A stretch of 64,000 nt of DNA from the NCBI RefSeq assembly GCF_000152965.1, contig NZ_CH902583.1:3229694-3293693 (forward strand), written 5' to 3'. Origin of the DNA: Roseobacter sp. MED193. Its GTDB lineage: Bacteria > Pseudomonadota > Alphaproteobacteria > Rhodobacterales > Rhodobacteraceae. Numbering within the stretch: position 1 is the stretch's first letter; every line of letters begins with the position of its first letter. The notes beneath the pieces were generated by a model that did not search any database, was not told where the DNA came from, and saw only the letters and a list, made by a program, of their open reading frames with translations. Positions 36,897-45,924 of this stretch are shown one piece after another. Position numbers and translations under genes: made by a program.

Positions 36897-37529
36897 CTTA
36901 CCCTTGAGAAACGTTTCTCCCCATCCGGCTGCGGTCGAGTTTTTCCGTTGTTTTCGAGGGTTATGAGGGAAGGGCTGAGCACTGGCGCTGGCGCAAGGAG
37001 GCCCAAAGGCGTTCTCTTGGGGCCCATATTCTCTGGGCCTAATGACTGCGGCGATTTGGTGTTCAGGTTGTAAGCCTCTGATACAAAATGGTTTACTGTA
37101 AAGTACGGCCAAGCACTTCGACTTCGGTCTCTACCCTATTAATGCGACCCGGTTCCAACCCGCCCGTTGTGGCGATTTCAAAATTCGAGCAAAATCGACG
37201 TTGCGGTCAGGCCGCCGACAATATCCGCAAACATAGGAGGACAACAAAGATCTACCTACTATTTTCTTCGGATTCTGCTGCCGCCCACATTCCGATTTCT
37301 TGGAAACATAACCGAACTCCGGAAAGCTATTTTCATAGGCTGGGCCAAAGCAAATCTGTGATGCTACGGGAACGTCGTGAAGGGGGTAGTTTCTTGGTTG
37401 ATGTTGCATCCGGCTCTTGACCTTCCCTATCTTGCGGCCGACGATATTTTCGCGGGAATGCAGGAACCTGTGTACCGGCGCTTGTCTCCGGTGCGCCAAA
37501 CTTCGATATTTTCGAGGAGATGAAACCAA
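36897..37529. other. Junction region between tRNA-Ser and the defence genes
   Basis: About 630 bases without a convincing gene. It has a small hairpin (GGCCCA/TGGGCC near 37021-37039) with no U-run. An 11-base direct repeat CGATATTTTCG at 37442-37452 and 37504-37514 sits just upstream of the AIPR start and could be a regulatory site. No integrase remnant was recognised. Base composition is lower in GC than the neighbouring operons. Confidence 0.45.
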
Positions 37530-39644
37530 TTGGATGAACTGGTCGAATTCAACAATTCATTGCTTGAGGAAGTCGCAGCAGAAGCATCAGTAAGCGGTAT
37601 TTCACAGGCTGACGCCTTTTTTGAGCGGATGGCGGCCCTTCTGGAGACAGAAGGTGAAATTGCAACGTCTGACCGCGTTAATTTTCTCGCCAACAGTCAC
37701 GGCAAGACCGTTAGGATTGATGGTATCGGCGGCGACCCTCGTGAGTCCGACGGTATACTTAGCGTCATTGTCTGCGATTTTCACGATGGAAATGCGGCGG
37801 TCAAGATCAATGCCAGCGATGCCAAGAAGGCGTTTGGCCACCTGATCAACTTTGTCGCCGCCGCGCGTCGAGCTGCCTTCCGGGAAGACCTGATCGAAGG
37901 GAGCGCTGAAGCGGGTGCCGCTTCGATTATTACTTCGGCGTGGTCATCTATCACAAAGATCAAACTCATTCTTATGACCAATGCGACCTACAGTGCTAGG
38001 ACAGACGCAGTTCTTGCGGGCAAGATTGATGGCATTCCTGTTACCTACAACATCTGGGATCTTACACGTTTTCACCGCTATGAGACGTCCGGACATGCTC
38101 GGGAAAAGATCATCGTCAATTTCCAAGAAGATTTTGGCGGCAGCATCCCAGCGCTGGCTGCATCGAGCAGCGGCGAACACCTCGACAGTTATCTTGTTGT
38201 GATCAGTGGTCATCAATTGGCTGAAATTTATGAGAAATGGGGGGCGCGGCTTTTGGAGTCTAACGTTCGAAGCTTCCTTCAGGCCCGCGGCGCTGTGAAC
38301 CGGGGCATCCGGGACACCATCAAAGATGAACCGGCAATGTTCTTCAGCTATAATAACGGTCTGTCGGTAACGGCCGACAGCGTCGAGGTAGAGAAGACAT
38401 CGGACGGTCTCAGGATCGTGTCCGCGGCCAACCTGCAGGTCGTAAATGGCGGTCAAACCACGGCCTCTCTCCACGCAGCTCGGAAAATCTCGCCAGAAAC
38501 GCTCGAACAAGTCCACGTGCAGATGAAGTTGACAGTTGTTCCGTCGGATACTTCGGAAGAGGTCGTTCCGTTCATCTCGAAATACGCCAACAGCCAGAAC
38601 AAGGTCAGCGCGGCGGATTTCTTCTCGAACCACCCATTCCATATGAGGATGGAAGAATACTCGAGACGAGTATTGGCTCCGGCCGTCGAGGGTACAAACC
38701 GAGAGACCAAATGGTTCTACGAGCGCGCAAGGGGGCAGTACCTTGTCGAGCGCGCCAAGAAAACCCAGGCCGGACGTCGGCGTTTTGATCTAGAAAACCC
38801 TAAACCACAGTACTTCGTCAAAACTGACCTTGCGAAGGTCGAGATGAGTTTCCGCATGCACCCTGACACGGTCAGCAAAGGCGCCCAGAAAAACTTTGGC
38901 GAGTTTGCCCAGACAATCGGGGCGGAATGGAACCGCAGTGACAAGAAGTTCGACGAAACATGGTATCGGCGCCTGATTTCAAAACTGATAATCTTCCGGC
39001 ACCTCGAAAAGACAATTCCGAAACAGCCTTGGTACCCGGGCGGATACCGCGCGAATATTGTGACCTATTCTATATCCAAATTGGTGTCGGACGCGGATGA
39101 ACGGGATCATGTTGTTGATCTTGATGCCGTATGGCGGCGTCAATCGGTATCGCGAGATCTTGGTGATGTATTATTGATTGCGGCGGAAGCGGCAGTAGAA
39201 GTAATAACCCACCCCGAAGCGGGAGTGAACAATATAACAGAATGGGGAAAGAAACAGGCTTGCTGGGCGACCTTGCAGCGGGTTGATATCGACTACGGGC
39301 CTGAATTCATGAACTGCCTCGTTGAGCCAGAGCAGGCCCGTGCTGTTCAAAGAGATGGCCGCCGCGAAGAAGCGGTGATTTCTGGCATCGAGGCGCAGAC
39401 TTCGGTGATTGAGGCCGGAGGCGATTTCTGGAATCGGCTTAGGGAGTGGGGCGGAGCCAAGAGGATATTCAGCCCAAAAGAGGATGGCATACTAAAGGCT
39501 TGCGGCCTTTTTCCGTCCAAGTTGCCGTCGGAAAAACAAGCGGTCATCGCACTCGATCTTCTGGAGCGAGCCCGAGAGGAAGGCTACTCGGACAAGGGCG
39601 AATCTCCGAGGATTCGGATATCCTCCTTGTCACGACAGCACTAG
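37530..39644 (+). CDS. AIPR family (abortive infection/phage resistance) protein
   Basis: A 704-residue protein of the AIPR family. The diagnostic core is present: AVNRGIRDTIKDEPAMFFSYNNGLSV-type wording with FFSYNNG near residue 270 and NLQVVNGGQTTASL near 303, then SKYANSQNKVSAADFFSNHP. AIPR genes were first noted as phage-resistance factors and are often found inside restriction islands, but their biochemistry is unsettled. Start is the TTG at 37530: GAGGAG lies ~10 bases upstream and an in-frame stop lies two codons upstream, so no earlier start is possible. It converges on the methylase operon, with 16 bases between stops. Confidence 0.8.
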   Translation: MDELVEFNNSLLEEVAAEASVSGISQADAFFERMAALLETEGEIATSDRVNFLANSHGKTVRIDGIGGDPRESDGILSVIVCDFHDGNAAVKINASDAKKAFGHLINFVAAARRAAFREDLIEGSAEAGAASIITSAWSSITKIKLILMTNATYSARTDAVLAGKIDGIPVTYNIWDLTRFHRYETSGHAREKIIVNFQEDFGGSIPALAASSSGEHLDSYLVVISGHQLAEIYEKWGARLLESNVRSFLQARGAVNRGIRDTIKDEPAMFFSYNNGLSVTADSVEVEKTSDGLRIVSAANLQVVNGGQTTASLHAARKISPETLEQVHVQMKLTVVPSDTSEEVVPFISKYANSQNKVSAADFFSNHPFHMRMEEYSRRVLAPAVEGTNRETKWFYERARGQYLVERAKKTQAGRRRFDLENPKPQYFVKTDLAKVEMSFRMHPDTVSKGAQKNFGEFAQTIGAEWNRSDKKFDETWYRRLISKLIIFRHLEKTIPKQPWYPGGYRANIVTYSISKLVSDADERDHVVDLDAVWRRQSVSRDLGDVLLIAAEAAVEVITHPEAGVNNITEWGKKQACWATLQRVDIDYGPEFMNCLVEPEQARAVQRDGRREEAVISGIEAQTSVIEAGGDFWNRLREWGGAKRIFSPKEDGILKACGLFPSKLPSEKQAVIALDLLERAREEGYSDKGESPRIRISSLSRQH

Positions 39645-39660
39645 GACAGGATTGTTGGCA

Positions 39661-40092
39661 TCAATGGACCCGCCGCCAGCTGGTCAAACGGATGCGAACG
39701 CCTTGATCAGGGTCAGGCTCTTCAGCGTCTTTCGGTCTGATCCCGATCGAATACTGGTTGCCGAAGCTAACTCGTGATATTTCGAATTCGTCACCTTCTC
39801 GAGCGCCAACGTCCCGAAACCAACTCGTCATGTGTGTAATCCGGTACTCGTTTCTGGTGCCGCCTGGATCGTGAAGGCGGTTGTTGTAATAGACGAAACG
39901 GAATTTCAACGTGTGTCCGGTTTCGTCGGTGCACTCGATCCAAGCGTCAGGGTTCTTTACCTCCGGGTCAAGAGCCGGCAGCATTGCGAGAAGTTCCTTC
40001 TCGCCTTTGGGGATCAAGACGCCGCCTTGGTGTCCACCCGTTGTTCCAACATCATTGGCACTCAGTCGTTTTCGGAATTTCTCACTGCTCAT
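39661..40092 (-). CDS. Stand-alone EcoRII N-terminal-like (B3-fold) DNA-recognition protein
   Basis: A 143-residue protein that matches the N-terminal effector-binding domain of the EcoRII restriction enzyme as I remember it: KRLSANDVGTTGGHQ (8-22), VYYNNRL (67-73) and GTRNEYRIT (78-86) align with the EcoRII blocks KRLSANDTGATGGHQ, IYYNSR and KTRNEKRIT. His21, Arg80, Glu82 and Arg84 fall on residues I recall as contacting CCWGG DNA in EcoRII (His36, Arg94, Glu96, Arg98). The EcoRII catalytic C-terminal domain is absent, so it can recognise but not cut. It is the last gene of the Dcm-Vsr operon and overlaps the SNF2 gene by 4 bases. Likely the specificity subunit. Confidence 0.75.
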   Translation of the reverse strand: MSSEKFRKRLSANDVGTTGGHQGGVLIPKGEKELLAMLPALDPEVKNPDAWIECTDETGHTLKFRFVYYNNRLHDPGGTRNEYRITHMTSWFRDVGAREGDEFEISRVSFGNQYSIGIRPKDAEEPDPDQGVRIRLTSWRRVH

Positions 40093-41900
40093 GACTTCAC
40101 CGGCATTATTTCGAGGGCACGTTTGAGATCATAGGCGTCACGGGTCGACACTGGTACGGTCTCGTTCGCGAGGTCGTTCTTCCAAGCGGACCGATCGATC
40201 ATTACTTCCTCCACGGTATCCAAATAGAAAAGCCGATAGACTGTGACCGGTTCTGTTTGCCCTCTGCGATGTGCCCGTGCACTCGCTTGGGCTTCAAGCG
40301 CGGGATTCCATACCGGCGTGAAATGGATCACAACGGTTGCCGCGGTGATGTTCAGACCCGCACCCGCTGCTTTCGGGTTGAGGACCAAGCAGGCCGACCC
40401 TTCATGGGCAGCGAACAAATCGATGATGGTTTGCCTGTCCTCCTGGGGAGTTGAGCCATTGATCGCTCCCCAATGCGTATCAGGCAAATGGGAACACGCC
40501 TGCTTGAGCAGATCACCGATCCGATTGAAAAGAGCGAAAACAATGACCTTTCTACCATTGGCAAACGCCTCGCGAAGCAGGTCGACTGCCCGCTCCATCT
40601 TGGGTGTGACAAGAGGCATGTCTGCGGCTGGGACTAAAGCTGCACATTCTTCGTTTTCCCCCGAGTTGCGTAACCAGGGATGGGCACAAACGAGCTGCAA
40701 CTGGAGAGTCGCAACAAGAGCGCCCGCGACCGGATATTTCTCCATTGTGGCGTCACGTACATCGCGATAGTGGTCGATCAGCCGGTCGTCGAGTTCGAGC
40801 GGAACATCCACGTCAATCCTTTCCGGTAGATCGCTGGCTACATCCGCGACCCGACGTTTTAGGATAATCGGATCGGTGAGGTGCTTCAGTTGTTGGCCTG
40901 AGTCGAGACTATCAGGAAAACTGCCTTCGAACTCTGATAGATTGCCCAAAAGCCCTGGAATGGCGAAATCCGTCAAAGACCAAAGGTCGACCAAGCTATT
41001 TTCGACCGGAGTCCCGGTCATTGGAATGGCGCGTTTTCGGGGGATGGTTGCGATTGCTTGGCGACGGTTCGATTGCGGGTTCTTGATTGCCTGTGCTTCA
41101 TCGCAAATTACCCAAGACCATTCGAGGCTCGAAAAAATGGCGATATCATTTACCATGGTATCATAGGTTGTGATCAGCACTTGGGACACTTTTAGCCCTG
41201 CAACCACCCCAGTCCTGTGCGCTCCTCTATGAACAGCTACATCCAAGGTCGGCGCGAACCTAGTAATCTCACGCACCCAGTTGGCAATTAGACTGGTGGG
41301 GCAGACAATCAATGCCGGTGCCTGGGGCCCGGGCGGATCGATCATGAGCAGCGCGATGATTTGGAGTGTCTTGCCGAGGCCCATTTCATCTGCGAGGATC
41401 AGGCCGCCAGTTCGGGAGATCGTGTCCCACATCCATTGGACGCCTCTCGCCTGATAGGGAAATAGCTCCGCCTCCAAGCCCGCGATACCGATCGTATCGC
41501 TTTTTAGTTCTGCAGCCTCCTTGCCCGGCTTCATGATCGCTTCCGACGGCGCGGTGGTGATGCCATCCTCATTCGACCTCATGAGTCGGATCGCAGTGCT
41601 GAATGAAATATCAGTGGGATCGACACCGCCGATTTTTTGCACGAGCACCTGCGTCGCATCACGCGGGAGGGGGCGAATTATCGTACCATCGACCACCCAG
41701 CAATGGCGATTGGTTGGGGCTATAAACTCATGTCGCACGCCCCGTACTATTCTGACGCCGCCCAATCGCGCGACGATACGGTTCTCCTCACGCTCAAGGC
41801 GGACAATTGGTTCCAGAAGTCTTTCTGAAATAGTATGACCACCGGGAGGAGCCTCTTTCAGGTCGCCAAAAGACTCGGGGAGTTTCGTGTAGTCAACCAA
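40089..41900 (-). CDS. SNF2-family DNA translocase/helicase
   Basis: A 603-residue SF2 ATPase of the SWI2/SNF2 type. DEMGLGKT (171-178) is the SNF2-style Walker A, DEAQ (267-270) is motif II, MTGTPVENSLVDLWSL is motif III and after, and the C-terminal RecA lobe has ALFNRIGDLL, INGSTPQEDRQ and SARAHRRGQ (arginine finger, motif VI). The N-terminal ~140 residues are unique. Such motors pump DNA in restriction systems (DISARM, type I-like) and remodel DNA-bound proteins. Its start overlaps the HNH gene by 8 bases. Confidence 0.88.
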   Translation of the reverse strand: MVDYTKLPESFGDLKEAPPGGHTISERLLEPIVRLEREENRIVARLGGVRIVRGVRHEFIAPTNRHCWVVDGTIIRPLPRDATQVLVQKIGGVDPTDISFSTAIRLMRSNEDGITTAPSEAIMKPGKEAAELKSDTIGIAGLEAELFPYQARGVQWMWDTISRTGGLILADEMGLGKTLQIIALLMIDPPGPQAPALIVCPTSLIANWVREITRFAPTLDVAVHRGAHRTGVVAGLKVSQVLITTYDTMVNDIAIFSSLEWSWVICDEAQAIKNPQSNRRQAIATIPRKRAIPMTGTPVENSLVDLWSLTDFAIPGLLGNLSEFEGSFPDSLDSGQQLKHLTDPIILKRRVADVASDLPERIDVDVPLELDDRLIDHYRDVRDATMEKYPVAGALVATLQLQLVCAHPWLRNSGENEECAALVPAADMPLVTPKMERAVDLLREAFANGRKVIVFALFNRIGDLLKQACSHLPDTHWGAINGSTPQEDRQTIIDLFAAHEGSACLVLNPKAAGAGLNITAATVVIHFTPVWNPALEAQASARAHRRGQTEPVTVYRLFYLDTVEEVMIDRSAWKNDLANETVPVSTRDAYDLKRALEIMPVKS

Positions 41901-42720
41901 GATGTTCCTCCAGCATGCGCCTAATGTACTCGATATCCCAAGGCACCGGTCGCCGCGTGTGGGCCGCCCGATGACAAGATGGACATAGTGGTAACAGGTC
42001 GGTTGCGGGGTCGTAGGGTTTGGGAGCCGCGATATTTGCTAGTGGCTCCAGATGGTGCACTTCAATTATGCCGCCAGCATCGTCGCCGTAGCGTCGACGT
42101 GGTTCGAGACCACAAGCTGCGCAGGTCTCACCGTGCAAGCGGATGCAGAGAAGCCGGTTGCGAGGGTTGCGCTCACGGCGATTGACGAGAGAAGGCTTTA
42201 TTGCTCCTTCGAATGCTGGCTCATCGCAGATCACGTCATCTTCGACCACGTCGTACCCGATGAGTTCGGCCATCGCCGCCATCATGGGCACGATCACTTC
42301 GCGGCAGGTATGGGAAACTGCTTCATCCGAGTCGGGTCGAACGTCGTGCCGTATTGTTGCAGCCATACGGAAAGAGCCATCGTTTACAGTCCAGTCATCG
42401 AGCGCCTGTGCCGAAATGGAAAGGCTCGCGGCTTGATCAATGGATGCGACCAGTGCCATGGCCAGCTGTCGATCCTCGGCCGACGCCTGACGAATCTGGC
42501 GAATAACGGCACCGGAGAAATTTCCGAATGCCAAGTTGACGCGATGTGCTTTGAGACCGTGGGGTCTAATTTCCGCGACGGGACCGTGCTGCTGGTCAAG
42601 GTCATCGAACCATATTTTCATGCCAGAGCGCAGCCCGCCATTGTCTATGGCGACTGCAATGACGGCACCAGTGCCTTCCTCCAGTTCACGAACGATGAGT
42701 TCCTGTTTCGCTGCCAGCAT
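41893..42720 (-). CDS. HNH endonuclease
   Basis: A 275-residue protein. The C-terminal ~80 residues form a Cys4-type HNH nuclease: Cys200-x2-Cys203, EVHHLEPL (220-227) with His222/His223, and DLLPLCPSCHRAAH (241-254) with Cys246, Cys249 and the last His254. The pattern is complete, so it is probably active. Residues 1-180 are an unassigned domain with alternating strands at the start and helices later. Similar architecture is seen in McrA-like restriction nucleases. One-base overlap with the GHKL gene and 8 with the SNF2 gene. It is the only obvious double-strand nuclease in the operon besides Vsr. Confidence 0.85.
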   Translation of the reverse strand: MLAAKQELIVRELEEGTGAVIAVAIDNGGLRSGMKIWFDDLDQQHGPVAEIRPHGLKAHRVNLAFGNFSGAVIRQIRQASAEDRQLAMALVASIDQAASLSISAQALDDWTVNDGSFRMAATIRHDVRPDSDEAVSHTCREVIVPMMAAMAELIGYDVVEDDVICDEPAFEGAIKPSLVNRRERNPRNRLLCIRLHGETCAACGLEPRRRYGDDAGGIIEVHHLEPLANIAAPKPYDPATDLLPLCPSCHRAAHTRRPVPWDIEYIRRMLEEHLG

Positions 42721-44351
42721 CAGTCGTCATCATCTTCTGCCAGTTCGCCTGGTTCAGGATCAGGTAAGTTCCGCAGAAGTTTACGTAGGTTGTTTGATAT
42801 CTCGGTGCGGATATCTTCGAAAATGGGTTCGAGTTCGTCATTTGTATTGTTCTGTTCGGCCGCTGCGAATGCCCACAGCAAAAGGTCCATTCCTTCCACT
42901 GCATATCCGTTTGCAGCGGCTCGCTGATAAATTTTCTGGTAATAGTCGTGGTGTTTATTCAAAAGAACGGACGGCACATGCCCGTCGTTTCCGGTGCTCC
43001 GGAAAGCTGGTTGCCAGAGTTCCCCACTATTGATCGATTCAACCGCTTCAACATGCACGTAATCGGGGCTGACATTGTTCTGGATCGGTGACTTGATCCG
43101 GATCTTCGGGCCCATGTTGTTGGATATCTCCGCAGACTGGCCTTCTGGATCCACGGACGTCACCTGTGCCTTCGTGGCATTCGTCGTCGCCGCGATGTTC
43201 TTATTGGAACTACCGTGATCCACTTTGTTTTTCGCATTGGCCTGCGCTCTGCTCTGCCTCCGATAGCGGTTCCCTGCCTCACGGTATATTGGCTGTAGAA
43301 GCGTTCGGAGGCCGTCCTCGAGATCAGGGTGGAAAAGAATGCGAGATTTTTTCACATCGATTCTGAAAGCGTCGTCCAGTTCATGTCCAAAATCAAACTC
43401 GATCCTCAAAAGGGAAGTGTGAGGTTCGGGCGCGCCGAAGACATCCATCCAGCCGCCATCTTGGATTAACCGTCCCTCGCGGAATACGTAGAAGCCTTGA
43501 GCCCGGTTCGAGATACGGGCGTATTCACGTTCCTCATCCTTTGTCATGTCGCGACGGTGTGGAAGAATCCATGCGTGGATCGTGGCACGTTCCTCCGAGC
43601 CATCCGGCATCTCAACCAATAGTGTCTGCTTTTTTAGTGGAAGAACCTGTTCTGACCTTTTGGGGTAGAAAGGATTCCACGGCACAACTGGGCTGCTGTT
43701 AATGAAAATTTCTATATCCCGCTCGCGCTTATCGGATTTGTCGGTAAAGCGGTGGTAAACTAATGAGAGATGTTTGCTGAGGGTGTCAGCCAGCCGCTTG
43801 ATTGCAGCTTGTTCCTTGGTCCCCCCCGCTTCGTATTCTTTGGACAAGATCCGGTCACACTTTTCCCAAATTACGAGGGTTCCCGTGTCGCCGCAGAGTT
43901 CTTCGAACATTTCTTCTTCATCAGACGATACCGGCTCGCGCAGCATTTCCCACCTGCCGCGTTCCTTCACATGATCGAGATCCCATGCAAGTTTTACCAA
44001 AGGCTGCTCTGTGGTAGCCCGCGAAACGATGGTGAATTTCAAGCAGACCGAACTTGAAGCCGTCTTGAGCCCGAGCCCGAATTTTCCCAGGCTTTCAGGG
44101 TTCTCGCGTACAGGCGCGCCGTAGCGCATAGCGCGATGGATCGTTTCTTCATCCATCCCGACACCGTTGTCGCCAAAATAGACCAGTTTTCTTCCGTCTT
44201 CGTGAAGGACAATCTCGACATTGATGTGGTCGGCTTTGGCAGCAATCGAATTGTCAATAATATCGGCAGCGGCGGTCTTTACATTGTAACCAGTGTCGCG
44301 CAGACCGAATATCAGGCGCGGGGCATCCGGTTCATTTATCAGGTCATTCAT
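42720..44351 (-). CDS. GHKL ATPase (MORC/MutL/Hsp90-like)
   Basis: A 543-residue protein from the ATG at 44351, preceded by GAGGAAGAGCAGG; an open extension to 44399 is unlikely. The Bergerat ATP fold is clear: N-box DIIDNS (30-35), G1 DNGVGM (61-66) and G2 GKFGLGLKTAS (89-99). The S5-like second domain follows (~190-330). The C-terminal part is unassigned and ends very acidic (EPGELAEDDDD). MORC/MutL-type ATPases close like clamps on DNA, and bacterial ones have been noted in operons with cytosine methylases and Vsr. It may signal between recognition and cleavage. Confidence 0.85.
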   Translation of the reverse strand: MNDLINEPDAPRLIFGLRDTGYNVKTAAADIIDNSIAAKADHINVEIVLHEDGRKLVYFGDNGVGMDEETIHRAMRYGAPVRENPESLGKFGLGLKTASSSVCLKFTIVSRATTEQPLVKLAWDLDHVKERGRWEMLREPVSSDEEEMFEELCGDTGTLVIWEKCDRILSKEYEAGGTKEQAAIKRLADTLSKHLSLVYHRFTDKSDKRERDIEIFINSSPVVPWNPFYPKRSEQVLPLKKQTLLVEMPDGSEERATIHAWILPHRRDMTKDEEREYARISNRAQGFYVFREGRLIQDGGWMDVFGAPEPHTSLLRIEFDFGHELDDAFRIDVKKSRILFHPDLEDGLRTLLQPIYREAGNRYRRQSRAQANAKNKVDHGSSNKNIAATTNATKAQVTSVDPEGQSAEISNNMGPKIRIKSPIQNNVSPDYVHVEAVESINSGELWQPAFRSTGNDGHVPSVLLNKHHDYYQKIYQRAAANGYAVEGMDLLLWAFAAAEQNNTNDELEPIFEDIRTEISNNLRKLLRNLPDPEPGELAEDDDD

Positions 44352-44411
44352 CCTGCTCTTCCTCTCTCCAGCGTCGTTCCGACAATCTGGATTTATCAAT
44401 CAAAAAATTTC

Positions 44412-44858
44412 TCACCTATTTGGTATTTCGCCGAAAACCTCTTTTCCGCGCAACCAAGCTGCGATCTTGCCTATGAGATCTTCTAGGGATAAGCGCTTCG
44501 TCGCACATTCCCAAACTGTCAGTACGCGCCACCCTGATGCGGTAAGCGTTTGTGCAGTTTTCTGATCACGTTCGACATTTTTTTCCAACTTTTCTCGCCA
44601 AAATTCAGTTCGGGTTTTTGGCAATCTAAAATATGAGCAACCGTTGTGCGCGTGCCAGAAGCAACCGTGAACGAAAAGTGCTGCACGGTATTTCGGCAAC
44701 ACGAGATCGGGCTTGCCTACAAGATGGCGGCTGTGGAGACGGTACCTGAACCCGAGACCATGCAATCCCTTGCGGACAATCATCTCGGGCTTTGTATCTT
44801 TTGGTCTAATCCCAGCCATCATTTCCGATCTGGACATCGGTGATCGTTTCTCAGGCAC
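44412..44858 (-). CDS. vsr: Very short patch repair endonuclease
   Basis: A 148-residue Vsr protein. Asp51 (GKPDLVLP), His64 and His69 ([11 protein letters not shown]) match the catalytic residues of E. coli Vsr at the same numbers; the zinc ligands near His71 and Cys66/Cys74 are also present, and the mismatch-binding [13 protein letters not shown] is conserved. Vsr nicks next to T in T:G mismatches formed by deamination of 5-methylcytosine at methylase sites. It overlaps the Dcm-like gene by 8 bases, so it protects that enzyme's sites. Confidence 0.95.
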   Translation of the reverse strand: MPEKRSPMSRSEMMAGIRPKDTKPEMIVRKGLHGLGFRYRLHSRHLVGKPDLVLPKYRAALFVHGCFWHAHNGCSYFRLPKTRTEFWREKLEKNVERDQKTAQTLTASGWRVLTVWECATKRLSLEDLIGKIAAWLRGKEVFGEIPNR

Positions 44859-45924
44859 TTTGGTTTCTCCGCGGCCTCAATGCGACAGTATTTTCAATCC
44901 ATGGGGCCATGGCTTCGGCGATCGCTATTGCGACCGGTGCCGCAACCGCATTGCCGAATTGACGGTACGCCTGTGCGTCGGAAACCGGGATGTTCCATGG
45001 GCGGTTGGAGCCGGGACGGTCGAAACCCATGAGACGGGCGCATTCGCGTGGCGTCAGTCGCCGAGGGTTCTTCCCGGGTTGCGCGATCAGGATTTCTGAC
45101 CCGTCCTTGTAATACCTTGCGCTTAGTGTCCGGGCGACGCTTTCGGGAGTGCATAGGCCGAAGCCGAAGCCGTTACCGGCTGCTTTATGTTTTGCGGCGT
45201 AATTTTGGAGGTAGGCCCAAAGCTTGTCAGACAGTGTGTACTTGTCGGCAATACGCGCTAGGTGACCTTCTGTATAGGGCGGCTCGGCGATCTCGGACCC
45301 GTTCTCGGGATGAAGAATGTCCGAAAGCCGTGGGTTCGGTCCCGGAGGGATCACCACATCGTCGAGGCAGAAACGCGTGGGAACATCGCGACGGAAGCCC
45401 GAGATAAATATGCGCTCACGGTGCTGTGGCACCCAAGAGCGTGCGTCTATCACTTTGTGATCCACCTCGTAACCGAGTTCGTCAAGCGCATGTAGGATGA
45501 CCCTCATGGTGTTACCCTTGTCATGGGACAGCAGATTCTTGACGTTTTCCAGAAGGAAGGCGCGCGGGCGATGATGGGCAATGATTCTCACGACATCAAA
45601 AAAGAGCGTTCCTTGGGTCTCATCTAGAAAGCCGTGAGCACGGCCCAGTGAGTTCTTTTTGCTTACTCCGGCGATGCTGAAAGGCTGGCATGGGAAGCCA
45701 GCAAGCAAGACATCGTGAGCTGGAATTTCCGCTTCTGAAATTTCCGTGATGTCACCACTGAGCGGGTGTTCGTCCCCGAAATTCGCAGAGTAGGTTTCCT
45801 GCGAGAAGCGGTTCCACTCGCTAGTGAAAACACAGGTTCCGCCGGCAGCTTCGAAACCAACGCGTAAACCTCCGATACCGGCAAAAAGATCGATGAAACT
45901 AAAACTACTCGGCGATTTGTGCAT
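44851..45924 (-). CDS. dcm: Dcm-like DNA (cytosine-5) methyltransferase
   Basis: A 357-residue 5mC methyltransferase from the ATG at 45924, with GAGAGGG six bases upstream; the open extension to 46050 is not conserved-looking. Motif I FAGIGG (14-19), motif IV GFPCQPF with nucleophile Cys79, ENV (126-128), QHRER (167-171), and C-terminal motif IX/X with RQFGN (321-325). Long blocks match E. coli Dcm, including [25 protein letters not shown], and in the target-recognition region [11 protein letters not shown]. This strongly suggests CCWGG methylation. First gene of the defence operon. Confidence 0.9.
   Translation of the reverse strand: MHKSPSSFSFIDLFAGIGGLRVGFEAAGGTCVFTSEWNRFSQETYSANFGDEHPLSGDITEISEAEIPAHDVLLAGFPCQPFSIAGVSKKNSLGRAHGFLDETQGTLFFDVVRIIAHHRPRAFLLENVKNLLSHDKGNTMRVILHALDELGYEVDHKVIDARSWVPQHRERIFISGFRRDVPTRFCLDDVVIPPGPNPRLSDILHPENGSEIAEPPYTEGHLARIADKYTLSDKLWAYLQNYAAKHKAAGNGFGFGLCTPESVARTLSARYYKDGSEILIAQPGKNPRRLTPRECARLMGFDRPGSNRPWNIPVSDAQAYRQFGNAVAAPVAIAIAEAMAPWIENTVALRPRRNQSA

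Noticed and set aside
36753-37112. Open frames on both strands across the tRNA gene
   Set aside because: They read through a complete tRNA-Ser and have no independent support.
37530-45924. DISARM or BREX system
   Set aside because: The SNF2 ATPase and methylase recall DISARM, but DrmA/DrmB/DrmC-type genes, PglX/PglZ and Lon-like genes are absent.
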